Shown here: one piece after another, positions 33,420 through 41,333 of the stretch
Layout: each line of letters starts with the position of its first letter
Position numbering within the stretch: position 1 is the first letter of the stretch
Assembly: GCF_047872805.1 (NCBI RefSeq)
Contig: NZ_JBLQUK010000004.1
Location: forward strand, 62,001-126,000
Direction: 5' to 3'
Length of the DNA: 64,000 bases
From: Erythrobacter sp047872805
Lineage (GTDB): Bacteria > Pseudomonadota > Alphaproteobacteria > Sphingomonadales > Sphingomonadaceae
Notes under the pieces: generated by a model
Seen by the model: the letters and a program-made list of their open reading frames with translations, nothing else
What the model was told of the DNA's origin: nothing
Databases searched by the model: none
Translations under genes and position numbers: made by a program

Positions 33420-33754
33420 GCGATTTGTCCCGCAACAGCCGCGCCGCAGCCGGGGGCGTCGGCATTCAAGACCAAGACCCTGTGTGCGGTCAGGGCCGTT
33501 GCAAAATCGGGGAGGTTGCCGACGATGACATACGAACCGCTGACCTGGCCGCGCGCCAGAATCTGCACCTCCGGATGCGAAAGCAAGGCGGGAATTGCAC
33601 CAGCAGCCTCCGCGTCCAGGGGCACCAACAGCGCGGGCTCACCGCTGCGCGGGGCATAGACCGTCACCGCGATTGCCATTGTGCAGAGCAAGATCTGACA
33701 GATTATGGCTGTCTGACCCGCGCTATGAGGCTGCTTTGCTGTTTCAGACACCAT
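33416..33754 (-). CDS. Hypothetical small protein coupled to the MCP
   Basis: A 112-residue protein. It has one likely N-terminal membrane helix (about residues 15-34, TAIICQILLCTMAIAVTVYA) and a soluble region with VLILNADAPG-like beta-alpha wording near the end. Its stop overlaps the MCP start (ATGA). It may be a periplasmic or membrane accessory to the chemoreceptor. I do not recognise a family, and the start could be an internal ATG. Confidence 0.5.
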   Translation of the reverse strand: MVSETAKQPHSAGQTAIICQILLCTMAIAVTVYAPRSGEPALLVPLDAEAAGAIPALLSHPEVQILARGQVSGSYVIVGNLPDFATALTAHRVLVLNADAPGCGAAVAGQIA

Positions 33755-33824
33755 GCGCCGATATATGATCGGTTTTGGTTAGCGCCCGCAGACCGACTGT
33801 ATTCGTAGGTTTACCGCAGTGAAT

Positions 33825-35282
33825 TTACCTAAACGGCGGTTCGTTGAACGCGCGCAGCTTGCGCGAGTGCAGCCGATCACCTTCGTCGCGCAGGCGCGCA
33901 ACCGCTTCCAATCCGATCTGCAGATGCGCTGCAATCGCCTCTTCATAGAATTTGTTGGCCTGACCCGGCAGCTTGATCTCACCATGCAGCGGCTTGTCCG
34001 AAACGCACAGCAGGGTGCCATAGGGCACGCGAAACCGGTATCCCTGCGCTGCGATGGTCGCGCTTTCCATCTCGACGGCAATCGCGCGGCTTTGCGAGAA
34101 ACGCTTTGCGCTGGTTGAGTAATGCAGTTCCCAATTGCGGTCGTCGGTGGTGACCACGGTGCCGGTGCGCATCCGTTGCTTGAGATTGGCCCCCTGAACC
34201 CCGGAAACAGCCTCTGCCGCGCGCGCCAGCGCCAGCTGCACCTCGGCAATCGGCGGGATCGGAATTTCTGGCGGTAGAACCGCGTCGAGCACATGATCGT
34301 CGCGCAAATAGGCATGGGCCAGCACGAAATCGCCGATCTTCTGGCTGGATCGCACCCCGCCGCAATGTCCGATCATCATCCATGCATGCGGGCGCAGCAC
34401 GGCCAGATGGTCGCAGATCGTCTTTGCATTAGAGGGGCCAACCCCGATATTGACCAAAGTGATCCCGCGATTGTCCGCGCGTTTGAGGTGATAGGCGGGC
34501 ATTTGATGCCGCCGCCAAGCGGTATCGTTGAGCTGATCCTGCGCATTGTCCGCCGGGTCCGCTATATCGAGCCCGCCTGCACCGGTCAGCCCGGTATAGC
34601 CAGCGGTCCCGATCTGCCGCGCGCCCCAATTCACAAATTCGTCGACATAGCGGTGATAGTTGGTGAACAGGATGAAGTCCTGAAAATCCTCAACCTTGGT
34701 CCCGGTGTAATGCGCCAGCCGCGCCAGCGAATAATCGGTGCGCAATCCGTCAAACAGCGACAACGGCATATCGGCATTGTCGTCAAATTCGATCCCGTCG
34801 GCCAGTTCGTCGCCGATCAGAGCAAGGTCGGTCGACGGAAAATGTTGAGCAATATCCGAAGGCGCAATCCCCTGCATCGCGGCACCCGCCTCGCCGTCGA
34901 GGACATAGGGAAAGGGGATTTCCTGCCGCGATCGCTCTACCGTGACCTCGATTTCATATTCGGCGCTGATCAGTTCAAGCTGTTCAGCCAGATAGCGTGC
35001 GAACAGATCGGGCCGGGTGATTGTGGTGGTGTAGGTCCCCGGCATTTCCAGGCGCCCAAAGGCACGGCTGCGATCCAGCGGCTCTCCCACGCCCGAATAA
35101 TGCAGCCTCAGACGCGGATAGGCATAGCTGCCATCGGTGCGCCGCGTTTCCGGCGGAACGGTGCCGTCGCGGCCAAAGGCGATAACATCGGCACGCAGGA
35201 CGGCGACCGCATCGCTGTAGTGGCGCTGCAATTGGTCGAGGATTTTCGCAGAATCGATCATGTCTTGCCGATAGCGCTGCAA
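33825..35282 (-). CDS. amn: AMP nucleosidase
   Basis: A 485-residue enzyme splitting AMP into adenine and ribose-5-phosphate. The N-terminal regulatory domain contains YAYPRLRLHYSG and the C-terminal phosphorylase-fold domain contains GITLVNIGVGPSNAKTICDHLAVLRP, MIGHCGGVR, GTVVTTDDRNWELHYS and AIAVEMESATIAAQGYRFRVPYGTLL. The length matches the family. An ATG seven codons later is an alternative start. It is followed on the minus strand by a 70-base gap and the MCP pair. Confidence 0.93.
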   Translation of the reverse strand: MQRYRQDMIDSAKILDQLQRHYSDAVAVLRADVIAFGRDGTVPPETRRTDGSYAYPRLRLHYSGVGEPLDRSRAFGRLEMPGTYTTTITRPDLFARYLAEQLELISAEYEIEVTVERSRQEIPFPYVLDGEAGAAMQGIAPSDIAQHFPSTDLALIGDELADGIEFDDNADMPLSLFDGLRTDYSLARLAHYTGTKVEDFQDFILFTNYHRYVDEFVNWGARQIGTAGYTGLTGAGGLDIADPADNAQDQLNDTAWRRHQMPAYHLKRADNRGITLVNIGVGPSNAKTICDHLAVLRPHAWMMIGHCGGVRSSQKIGDFVLAHAYLRDDHVLDAVLPPEIPIPPIAEVQLALARAAEAVSGVQGANLKQRMRTGTVVTTDDRNWELHYSTSAKRFSQSRAIAVEMESATIAAQGYRFRVPYGTLLCVSDKPLHGEIKLPGQANKFYEEAIAAHLQIGLEAVARLRDEGDRLHSRKLRAFNEPPFR

Positions 35283-35358
35283 AGCCGGGGTGACAAAGCC
35301 TGTTGCATGCAGGGCAACGGAAATTTCGCGGCTGGGCAGGTTTGACGGCGGGGTGCGA

Positions 35359-36021
35359 TCAGGACCGCGTCCAAAGCCGTTTGAGGTTAAATTGCACCGC
35401 CTGCAGCTTGGTGAAGTTTTCGTGGCTCATGTTCAGCCCTTCGAGCGCGGCGACCTCGTTGAGTTCGTAAAGCAGTTCGCGGTGAAAAGTGTCGGCGATC
35501 TGGCTCTGGATAAAGGTCAACCCGACCAGCCGCTGACCGCTCAGCACTTCTTCGACTTCGTGCAGTGTATGCGAAGGATAGACGATAGCAGAGCCCGCAG
35601 GGCCCTTGATCCGCACTTCTTCTGTTCCCAGCTGGATCCTGAGCGCGCCGCCATCGTAACTCGCTGGATCACCTAAGAAAATCGTGCAGGACAAATCGGA
35701 CCGGATGGTGACATTGCCAATTGTCATCAGCGCCGAATCCGGATGCAGACCATACCGCATTCCGGGCTCATATCGGGTAATCAGCGGCGGCGCGAATTGT
35801 GCAGGCACCGCGAAATTGACGAAATCCTCATTGCCGAGCAGCGCGTTGGCCATGATTTGCACGGCCTGCTGTTGCAGCCGTTCGTCATGCATATGAAGGT
35901 TTTTCTTCGCCTTGTTGTGCGGATTGCTGATCCGGCCATCGACGTAACTCGCCTGATCCGCGATCCGTTTAAGCTCGGATAATTGCTGAGAGGACAGCAC
36001 GTTTTCGATCAGCCTGAACAT
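35359..36021 (-). CDS. Fe(II)/2-oxoglutarate dioxygenase, PiuC/PKHD type
   Basis: A 220-residue protein with the jelly-roll dioxygenase ligands: His93 and Asp95 in YGLHPDSALM, a distal His154 in YPSHTLHEVEEV and Arg164 (SGQRLVGL) for 2-oxoglutarate. ISNPHNKAKKNLHMH near the start fits the PKHD-hydroxylase family. These enzymes hydroxylate proteins, peptides or siderophores. It starts two bases after the stop of the sulfotransferase-like gene, so the two are probably coupled. Confidence 0.85.
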   Translation of the reverse strand: MFRLIENVLSSQQLSELKRIADQASYVDGRISNPHNKAKKNLHMHDERLQQQAVQIMANALLGNEDFVNFAVPAQFAPPLITRYEPGMRYGLHPDSALMTIGNVTIRSDLSCTIFLGDPASYDGGALRIQLGTEEVRIKGPAGSAIVYPSHTLHEVEEVLSGQRLVGLTFIQSQIADTFHRELLYELNEVAALEGLNMSHENFTKLQAVQFNLKRLWTRS

Positions 36022-36023
36022 TT

Positions 36024-37085
36024 CTATCCCTTCTTCGCGCGGGTCAGCGCGCGCTCAATTGCGGCATGATCGCGCGCGGCGGCGTCCAGCCATTCGAGCG
36101 CCGCATGAATTTCCTGACGGTAGTCCGCGGCTGCCCCGGCCAATACTTCCTCGCGCAATTGCGGAGAATAGCCATGTTCGGGCGCTTTGGAATATTGCTG
36201 CATTATCGGCCCAGCGACGAGCGCTTGCGCCTGTTGCGCAGGCATGGCGATGTTCAGGAAAGCGGCGATTTCTGCGAGCATTTCGGCAGGCTGCGCCAAA
36301 AAGGCATCGAAATCGACCCACCGCACATTGTCGCTGGCGGCGGATTCAAGCGCGGTCATTTCGCAGGCCCATGACAGCGCAGCGCGCTGCGCTTCGCCCA
36401 GTTCCCAAAGCTTGAAGGGTGCGCTGTCGAGCCGCCGGTGCAGCCGTTCCAGCCGCGGACCGGATAGCACCGCCAGTTCGGCGCGCGAGTTCTCACCAGC
36501 CAGAATTGTCTGCAAATAGCGCTCCGGTGAAAGCATAAGGAACACCGCCTTGTGTCTCCCTGCCAGCAAATCGGGCGCAATCTCGCTGGCGAAACTCGTT
36601 GCCTTGATAAGCGCGCGCTGATCGGGGCGGAACGTGCGCGCCAGCCATTGCCTTGCGAGGTTCAGGCGGCGGTCAAAATCTTCGGGCGACCACGGCGAAT
36701 GAGGCAGGCCGCGCTGGCCCTTTAGCTCGGCAAACTGGCGCAGGATCTGCGGCTCGCGCAGCGCCAGCGTGTCCGATGCCTCGCCTAGCAGCCGTGCAAT
36801 CAGCGTCGAACCGACATGGCCAATATGAAAGATGAATTGCGCATCGTTGCGGGTTTCGCCTGCCGGTGCAGCGGCGGTCTGCGCGGCCAGATCGCTCCAC
36901 CCGGCCCATTGCATTGGACGCTGAATTGGCTGCGCTCCCGCCGTGCCGGGCTGCGGTTGCAACAGACGATTGTCGAGGAAACTGGCGGCGCGGTAATCCG
37001 CCTCGCTCATCGCGACCAGCAGCGCACGATCAGAGGCGAGGTCGATCTGATGAACAAAAAGGCCGGCATCGAGAGCGAAACTCAT
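36024..37085 (-). CDS. Sulfotransferase-like P-loop protein
   Basis: A 353-residue protein. The segment FIFHIGHVGSTLIARLL (residues 84-100) looks like the PAPS 5'-phosphate-binding loop of sulfotransferases. LSPERYLQTILAGENSR resembles the 3'-phosphate part. A C-terminal region of helices follows. The ATG at 37085 lies in the loop of the upstream rplI terminator, and the first codons form its second arm. It precedes the dioxygenase gene with two bases between. True sulfotransfer activity is inferred, not shown. Confidence 0.68.
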   Translation of the reverse strand: MSFALDAGLFVHQIDLASDRALLVAMSEADYRAASFLDNRLLQPQPGTAGAQPIQRPMQWAGWSDLAAQTAAAPAGETRNDAQFIFHIGHVGSTLIARLLGEASDTLALREPQILRQFAELKGQRGLPHSPWSPEDFDRRLNLARQWLARTFRPDQRALIKATSFASEIAPDLLAGRHKAVFLMLSPERYLQTILAGENSRAELAVLSGPRLERLHRRLDSAPFKLWELGEAQRAALSWACEMTALESAASDNVRWVDFDAFLAQPAEMLAEIAAFLNIAMPAQQAQALVAGPIMQQYSKAPEHGYSPQLREEVLAGAAADYRQEIHAALEWLDAAARDHAAIERALTRAKKG

Positions 37086-37100
37086 CGGGTGCCGGCCTTT
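37058..37100 (-). terminator. Terminator of rpsF-rpsR-rplI overlapping the next start codon
   Basis: A perfect 11-base inverted repeat: plus-strand arms 37058-37068 and 37090-37100 with a 21-base loop. On the minus strand the hairpin is followed directly by TTTTTGTT. It lies 34 bases after the rplI stop. The loop contains the ATG (37085) of the sulfotransferase-like gene, and the distal arm is its codons 6-9. Confidence 0.8.
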
Positions 37101-37134
37101 CTGTTAAGTGCCAAATTCAATCGAAGTGCTGCGA

Positions 37135-37761
37135 TCAAGCTTCGGCGGTGTCCTCGCCGCTATCGGCCGTATCGTCGAGCAGCTCTGCGGGGATTTCGCC
37201 CGGTTCAAGGTTGGGGTCGATGCGGTTGGCATCGGCCTGTTCCTCAATTTCGCGTTGCTCGTCTTCGAACATCTGCGCGAGCACGTCGACACCCTGCGAT
37301 TGCAGCTCAGCCTCGTCATCGCTGCGCGCGACGTTCGCCTTGACGGTGACATGCACTTCGGGGTGCAGCGCCACGGTCACTTCGTGCACGCCGATCGTCT
37401 TGATCGGGGCGCCCATGATGACCTGACGCTTGTCGATGTCAAAGCCCTGTTCCACGAGCCCTGCGACCATGTCACGGACGTTGACCGATCCGTAAAGCTG
37501 ACCGGCGTTGGAAGCAGCGCGGATCAGGATGACCTGTGCGCCTGCAACCTTTTCGCCAGCGACCGATGCTTCAGCGCGCTTTTCTGCGTTTTCCTTTTCC
37601 AGCCGTTCACGGTTGGCTTCGAACACTTTCTTGTTCGCGGCGTTGGCGCGCAGGGCTTTCTTCTGCGGAAGCAGGAAATTGCGGGCAAACCCGTCTTTCA
37701 CAGTGACAACGTCACCGATCGATCCGAGTTTTTCGATCCGTTCTAGGAGAATGATATCCAT
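37135..37761 (-). CDS. rplI: 50S ribosomal protein L9 with acidic tail
   Basis: A 208-residue protein. Standard L9 N-domain: MDIILLERIEKLGSIGDVVTVK, then GFARNFLLPQKKALRA, a long Ala/Glu helix, and the C-domain with LYGSVNVRDMVAGLVEQG and HEVTVALHPEVHVTVKANV. An acidic extension of about 45 residues (DEQREIEEQADANRIDPNLE and onward) makes it longer than the 149-residue E. coli protein. It closes the rpsF-rpsR-rplI operon. Confidence 0.95.
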   Translation of the reverse strand: MDIILLERIEKLGSIGDVVTVKDGFARNFLLPQKKALRANAANKKVFEANRERLEKENAEKRAEASVAGEKVAGAQVILIRAASNAGQLYGSVNVRDMVAGLVEQGFDIDKRQVIMGAPIKTIGVHEVTVALHPEVHVTVKANVARSDDEAELQSQGVDVLAQMFEDEQREIEEQADANRIDPNLEPGEIPAELLDDTADSGEDTAEA

Positions 37762-37773
37762 AATGCCTTCTCC

Positions 37774-37998
37774 CTACTTCACGATATACGGCAGCAGGCC
37801 GATCTGGCGCGAGCGCTTGATCGCCTTGGAAAGCTCACGCTGCTTCTTTGCAGAAACGGCGGTGATGCGCGAAGGCACGATCTTACCGCGTTCGGACATA
37901 AAGCCCTGCAGCAGACGCACGTCTTTGTAATCGATCTTTGGGGCGTCCTTGGCCGCGAACGGGCAGGACTTGCGGCGGCGGAAAAACGGGCGGGCCAT
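37774..37998 (-). CDS. rpsR: 30S ribosomal protein S18
   Basis: A 74-residue protein of normal length. It begins MARPFFRRRKSCPFAAKDAP and contains IDYKDVRLLQGFMSERGKIVPSRIT and the C-terminal KAIKRSRQIGLLPYIVK, all S18 signatures. The CPF near the N-terminus is typical. It starts in a TGATG overlap with rpsF, and S18 pairs with S6 on the 30S platform, so coupled translation makes sense. Confidence 0.96.
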   Translation of the reverse strand: MARPFFRRRKSCPFAAKDAPKIDYKDVRLLQGFMSERGKIVPSRITAVSAKKQRELSKAIKRSRQIGLLPYIVK

Positions 37999-38363
37999 CA
38001 GTCGCGCTCCTCTCTGTCGGTGCGGCGCTTACGCTCGCGTTCGTTCTTGCGCATCATCACGCTGGGGCCATCTTCGTGTTCGTCAACGCGGATGGTGAGA
38101 TAGCGGATGACGTCTTCGTTAATCCGCGTCTGGCGTTCGAGTTCGGCAACGACCGAGCCGGGGGCGTCAATGTTGAGCAGGACGAAATGCGCCTTGCGGT
38201 TGCGCTCGATCTTGTAAGCGAGACTTTTGAGACCCCAGGTTTCGGTCTTTGTGACCTTGCCCTGGTTTGCTTCGACGATTTCGGTCGCCGCGGCCGCCAG
38301 CGCATCAACCTGAGCCTGGCTCAAATCCTGACGCGCGAGGAAGATATGCTCATACAGAGCCAT
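37998..38363 (-). CDS. rpsF: 30S ribosomal protein S6
   Basis: A 121-residue protein. MALYEHIFLARQDLSQAQVD, ETWGLKSLAYKIERNRKAHFVL and DVIRYLTIRVDEHEDGPS are S6 signatures. The C-terminal tail is basic and acidic in turn (RKNERERKRRTDREERD), ending in Arg-Asp rather than the acidic Glu-Glu end of E. coli S6 that RimK extends. It is the first gene of rpsF-rpsR-rplI and diverges from the DUF808 gene. Confidence 0.95.
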   Translation of the reverse strand: MALYEHIFLARQDLSQAQVDALAAAATEIVEANQGKVTKTETWGLKSLAYKIERNRKAHFVLLNIDAPGSVVAELERQTRINEDVIRYLTIRVDEHEDGPSVMMRKNERERKRRTDREERD

Positions 38364-38441
38364 CTTTCATCCTTTCACATTTACGCCGATCGCTGGCTGA
38401 TCCGTCCGGATGACGGGGCCCCTCCGGCTTTCTTGGCTCCG

Positions 38442-38483
38442 CCCGGTAAAAGGCGGAAGCGCGCCCATAGCGGCTTTACCGGG
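38442..38483 (-). promoter_or_regulatory. Inverted repeat in the rpsF leader
   Basis: CCCGGTAAA (38442-38450) and TTTACCGGG (38475-38483) form a perfect 9-base inverted repeat with a 24-base spacer. It lies about 80 bases upstream of the rpsF start in the gap shared with the divergent DUF808 gene. It could be an S6:S18-binding leader hairpin, an operator, or chance. Confidence 0.4.
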
Positions 38484-38560
38484 TAATGCAAGTCTTGCGC
38501 GAAGGCGGCGCTGCGGGCAGGCAGCGGACGGGACAGTTTAATCCGCAGGAGCTGCGTGCA

Positions 38561-39502
38561 ATGCCATCGGGTCTGGTTGCTTTATTTGATGATGTGGCGG
38601 TGCTCGCGCGTGCAGCGGCGGCTTCGGCAGATGATGTCGCGGCGGCGGCGGGCAGGGCGGGTTCAAAGACCGCAGGCGTGGTTATCGATGATGCGGCAGT
38701 AACGCCCAGCTATGTCACCGGCCTGTCGCCCGCGCGCGAATTGCCAATCATCTGGGCGATCACCAAGGGCAGCCTGTTCAACAAGCTGATCATTCTGTTG
38801 CCCGGCGCATTGCTGTTGTCAGAGTTTCTGCCTTGGGCGATCATCTATTTGCTGATCATAGGCGGCGCGTTCCTGTGTTACGAAGGCGCGGAAAAGGTGA
38901 TGGAAAAACTTGGCGCGCAAAAGCATGGCAAGACTTTGGAAGATGAAATCACGGATCCGGTTGCCTTTGAAAAACAGCGTATAGCAGGAGCGGTGCGCAC
39001 CGATTTCATCCTCTCGGCGGAGATCATGGCGATCGCTCTGGCCGAGGTCGCCGATGAAACGCTGGTGCTGCGCGCAGGGGTTTTGGCTGTGGTCGGATTT
39101 GTCGTGACTGTGGCCGTTTACGGCGTGGTCGCGCTGATCGTGAAACTTGACGACATGGGGCTTGCACTGACTCGGAGAGGCAGCGGATTTGAGCGCAATC
39201 TGGGCGAATTTCTGGTCAATATGGTTCCCCCGTTGCTCGCGCTGCTATCGCTGGTCGGCACGGCGGCGATGCTGTGGGTGGGCGGCGGGATCATCGTTCA
39301 CGGCACCCATGAACTGGGTTTCGACGCGCTCTATGACATGGCGCATGGCGCGGAATATTGGGTCGCCGGCATGTCGGGTGCCTTGGGCGGGGTCCTGGGC
39401 TGGATAAGCTATGCCGCGATTTGCGCGGTGCTGGGGCTTGCATTGGGCGCGGTGATCGCTTTTGTCCTGCACAAGGTGATCGGTTATGAAGGGGCGCATT
39501 GA
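38561..39502 (+). CDS. DUF808 family inner-membrane protein
   Basis: A 313-residue protein. MPSGLVALFDDVAVLARAAA at the start and VVIDDAAVTPSYVTGLSPARELPII are DUF808 signatures. Several membrane helices follow (about residues 75-110, 155-195, 215-250, 280-305). The family (E. coli YedI) is uncharacterised. The frame is open from 38486, but the ATG at 38561 is the family N-terminus. The 3' end overlaps the convergent acyl-CoA ligase gene by 19 bases. Confidence 0.88.
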   Translation: MPSGLVALFDDVAVLARAAAASADDVAAAAGRAGSKTAGVVIDDAAVTPSYVTGLSPARELPIIWAITKGSLFNKLIILLPGALLLSEFLPWAIIYLLIIGGAFLCYEGAEKVMEKLGAQKHGKTLEDEITDPVAFEKQRIAGAVRTDFILSAEIMAIALAEVADETLVLRAGVLAVVGFVVTVAVYGVVALIVKLDDMGLALTRRGSGFERNLGEFLVNMVPPLLALLSLVGTAAMLWVGGGIIVHGTHELGFDALYDMAHGAEYWVAGMSGALGGVLGWISYAAICAVLGLALGAVIAFVLHKVIGYEGAH

Positions 39503-41016
39503 TCCTGCGTAACGGGGCGCGCTGACAATTCGCGGCGCAGCAATTTGCCGATCGGGTCGCGCGGCAAGCTTTCGACGAATTCAATGTAGCGCGGGCGTTT
39601 GTATCCGGCGATCTTGCTTTTGAAGCGCGAGGTGATTTCTTCGCGGGTTAGCGTTTCGCCCGGTTTCAGCACGACAAACGCCTTGACCGCTTCGCCCCAT
39701 TGCTTGTCAGGCACGCCGCAGCAGCCGGCATCGGCAACTTCGGGCATATCGGCGAACACGGCATCGACTTCTGCCGGATAGACATTCTCGCCGCCGGTCT
39801 TGATCAATTCCTTGGCGCGGCCGAGCAGATAGCCAAGCCCGCGCGCATCCATCGTGCCAAGATCGCCGGTGCGCAGCCAGCCGTGACCCAGCGCTGCCTC
39901 ACTCGCATCGGGATTGCGCCAATAGCCGAGCATGACCGAAGGCCCGCGCAGGCAAATCTCTCCTTCCTCGCCGGGACCAAGGTGATTGCCATCCGGGTCG
40001 AGCACAGTCATTTCGACATGCGGCATGGTCCAACCGATTGAGCGCGGATGCAGAATCATTTCGGGATAATCGATGAAGGTAGCAAAACCGCACACTTCGG
40101 TCTGACCATATCCGCCCACGACGCGCGCATCCCAATCACGCTCGATAAAGTCGTATATCTGCGGGCGGCCCATGCCCGCACCGCCGGTATAATTGGTGAG
40201 CGGCATTACTCCGCCGCGCACCGGCTTCATCGTCTGCCACGGGAAACAGATGGTGGGAAAGGCGCTGGTGGTGGTGCAGGCCTCACGGTGGAGCAGATCG
40301 AGCATCGCGCCGCTGTCATAGTCGCGCCCGGCAAACACGCTGCATCCGCCGCAGGCGAGCATCGCCGCAACCTGCTGCATCCCCACCACATGAAACAGCG
40401 GATTGACCGAGAGCAGGCGCTCTTCGCGGGTAAAGCCGCGCCGCACCGCATAACCCAGCGCTGATGCGGCCACTGCGCTGCCCGATTGCAGGCATCCCTT
40501 TGGTCGACCTGTCGTACCGCTGGTGTACATCATATAGAGCGGGCGTTCGGATTTCAGGTCAGGCAAAGGCCTTGCGCCATGCGGTGAGGTGGCGATGTTT
40601 TCAAATTGCCCGTGCGGATCGTGAGCTTCGTCAATTGCAATCACTTCGCCCGCATTCGCTTCGGCCAGCAGGGCCATGAAGCGCGGGTTGGCGAAGGTTA
40701 GCGCAGGCTCCGCATTGCTCGCGACCCAGGCGATCTCTGCCGGTGCGAGCCGCCAGTTGAGCAGCACTGCAATTGCTCCAATTCGTCCGCAGGCGAGCAG
40801 CAAAGTTACGAATGGCGCGCCGTCGGTCAGCAGCAGCGCGGCCCGGTTGCCCGGACCGACCCCTTTGGCCAGGAGCCACCGCGCGGTTCGTTCGACCCGC
40901 TCATCCAGCTCAGCATAGGTCAACCGCTGCGTGCCATCGACAATGGCCAGCCGGTTGGCGTGCTGCGTGGAGCAAGCTTTTAACAGGGTATTGAGCGAGA
41001 AATCACGGGCATCCAT
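39484..41016 (-). CDS. AMP-forming acyl-CoA ligase (CaiC-like)
   Basis: A 510-residue adenylate-forming enzyme. The ATP loop is YTSGTTGRPKGCLQSG, followed by GGYGQTEVCGFAT, the hinge region GWLRTGDLGTMDARGLGYLLGRAKELIKTGGENVYPAEV, and the C-terminal lysine region PRDPIGKLLRREL. The pattern is closest to crotonobetaine/carnitine-type or medium-chain acyl-CoA ligases. No carnitine genes are nearby, so the substrate is unknown. Confidence 0.87.
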   Translation of the reverse strand: MDARDFSLNTLLKACSTQHANRLAIVDGTQRLTYAELDERVERTARWLLAKGVGPGNRAALLLTDGAPFVTLLLACGRIGAIAVLLNWRLAPAEIAWVASNAEPALTFANPRFMALLAEANAGEVIAIDEAHDPHGQFENIATSPHGARPLPDLKSERPLYMMYTSGTTGRPKGCLQSGSAVAASALGYAVRRGFTREERLLSVNPLFHVVGMQQVAAMLACGGCSVFAGRDYDSGAMLDLLHREACTTTSAFPTICFPWQTMKPVRGGVMPLTNYTGGAGMGRPQIYDFIERDWDARVVGGYGQTEVCGFATFIDYPEMILHPRSIGWTMPHVEMTVLDPDGNHLGPGEEGEICLRGPSVMLGYWRNPDASEAALGHGWLRTGDLGTMDARGLGYLLGRAKELIKTGGENVYPAEVDAVFADMPEVADAGCCGVPDKQWGEAVKAFVVLKPGETLTREEITSRFKSKIAGYKRPRYIEFVESLPRDPIGKLLRRELSARPVTQDQCAPS

Positions 41017-41051
41017 CGGGCAGGCCTATCGCGACAAGGCGCACCATTCCA

Positions 41052-41333
41052 TCAGCGATTTTGAGGGCGCGACAGGTCGTTTCCGCATTTGCTACAGTTT
41101 CGGTTGGGCCAAGGAACAACAAATATCCCGCGAAAGAACATGTTCTTGCCGCAGTTTGGGCAATTAAAGCCCAACATTCGCGCATTGGCCAGCACCAGGC
41201 CGACAATGGCGACACCAAAGGCGATTGTGGAATGACCTGCAAATTGCTCGACCACGACTACGAACAGGATCGCCAGCCCTAGCGCTGCGGCCATGAACCA
41301 AGCGTGCCGCTGCGCGCGTTCGTAAAAGCTCAC
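41052..41333 (-). CDS. Small membrane protein with C-terminal zinc ribbon
   Basis: A 93-residue protein. Two membrane helices (about residues 13-31 and 38-55) are followed by a zinc-ribbon-like end with CPNCGKN and CSKCGND separated by about 21 residues. The start is a GTG at 41333 that overlaps the mpl stop (GTGA); the longer open frame only reads through mpl. I recognise no named family. Coupling to mpl suggests an envelope role, but that is a guess. Confidence 0.6.
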   Translation of the reverse strand: MSFYERAQRHAWFMAAALGLAILFVVVVEQFAGHSTIAFGVAIVGLVLANARMLGFNCPNCGKNMFFRGIFVVPWPNRNCSKCGNDLSRPQNR

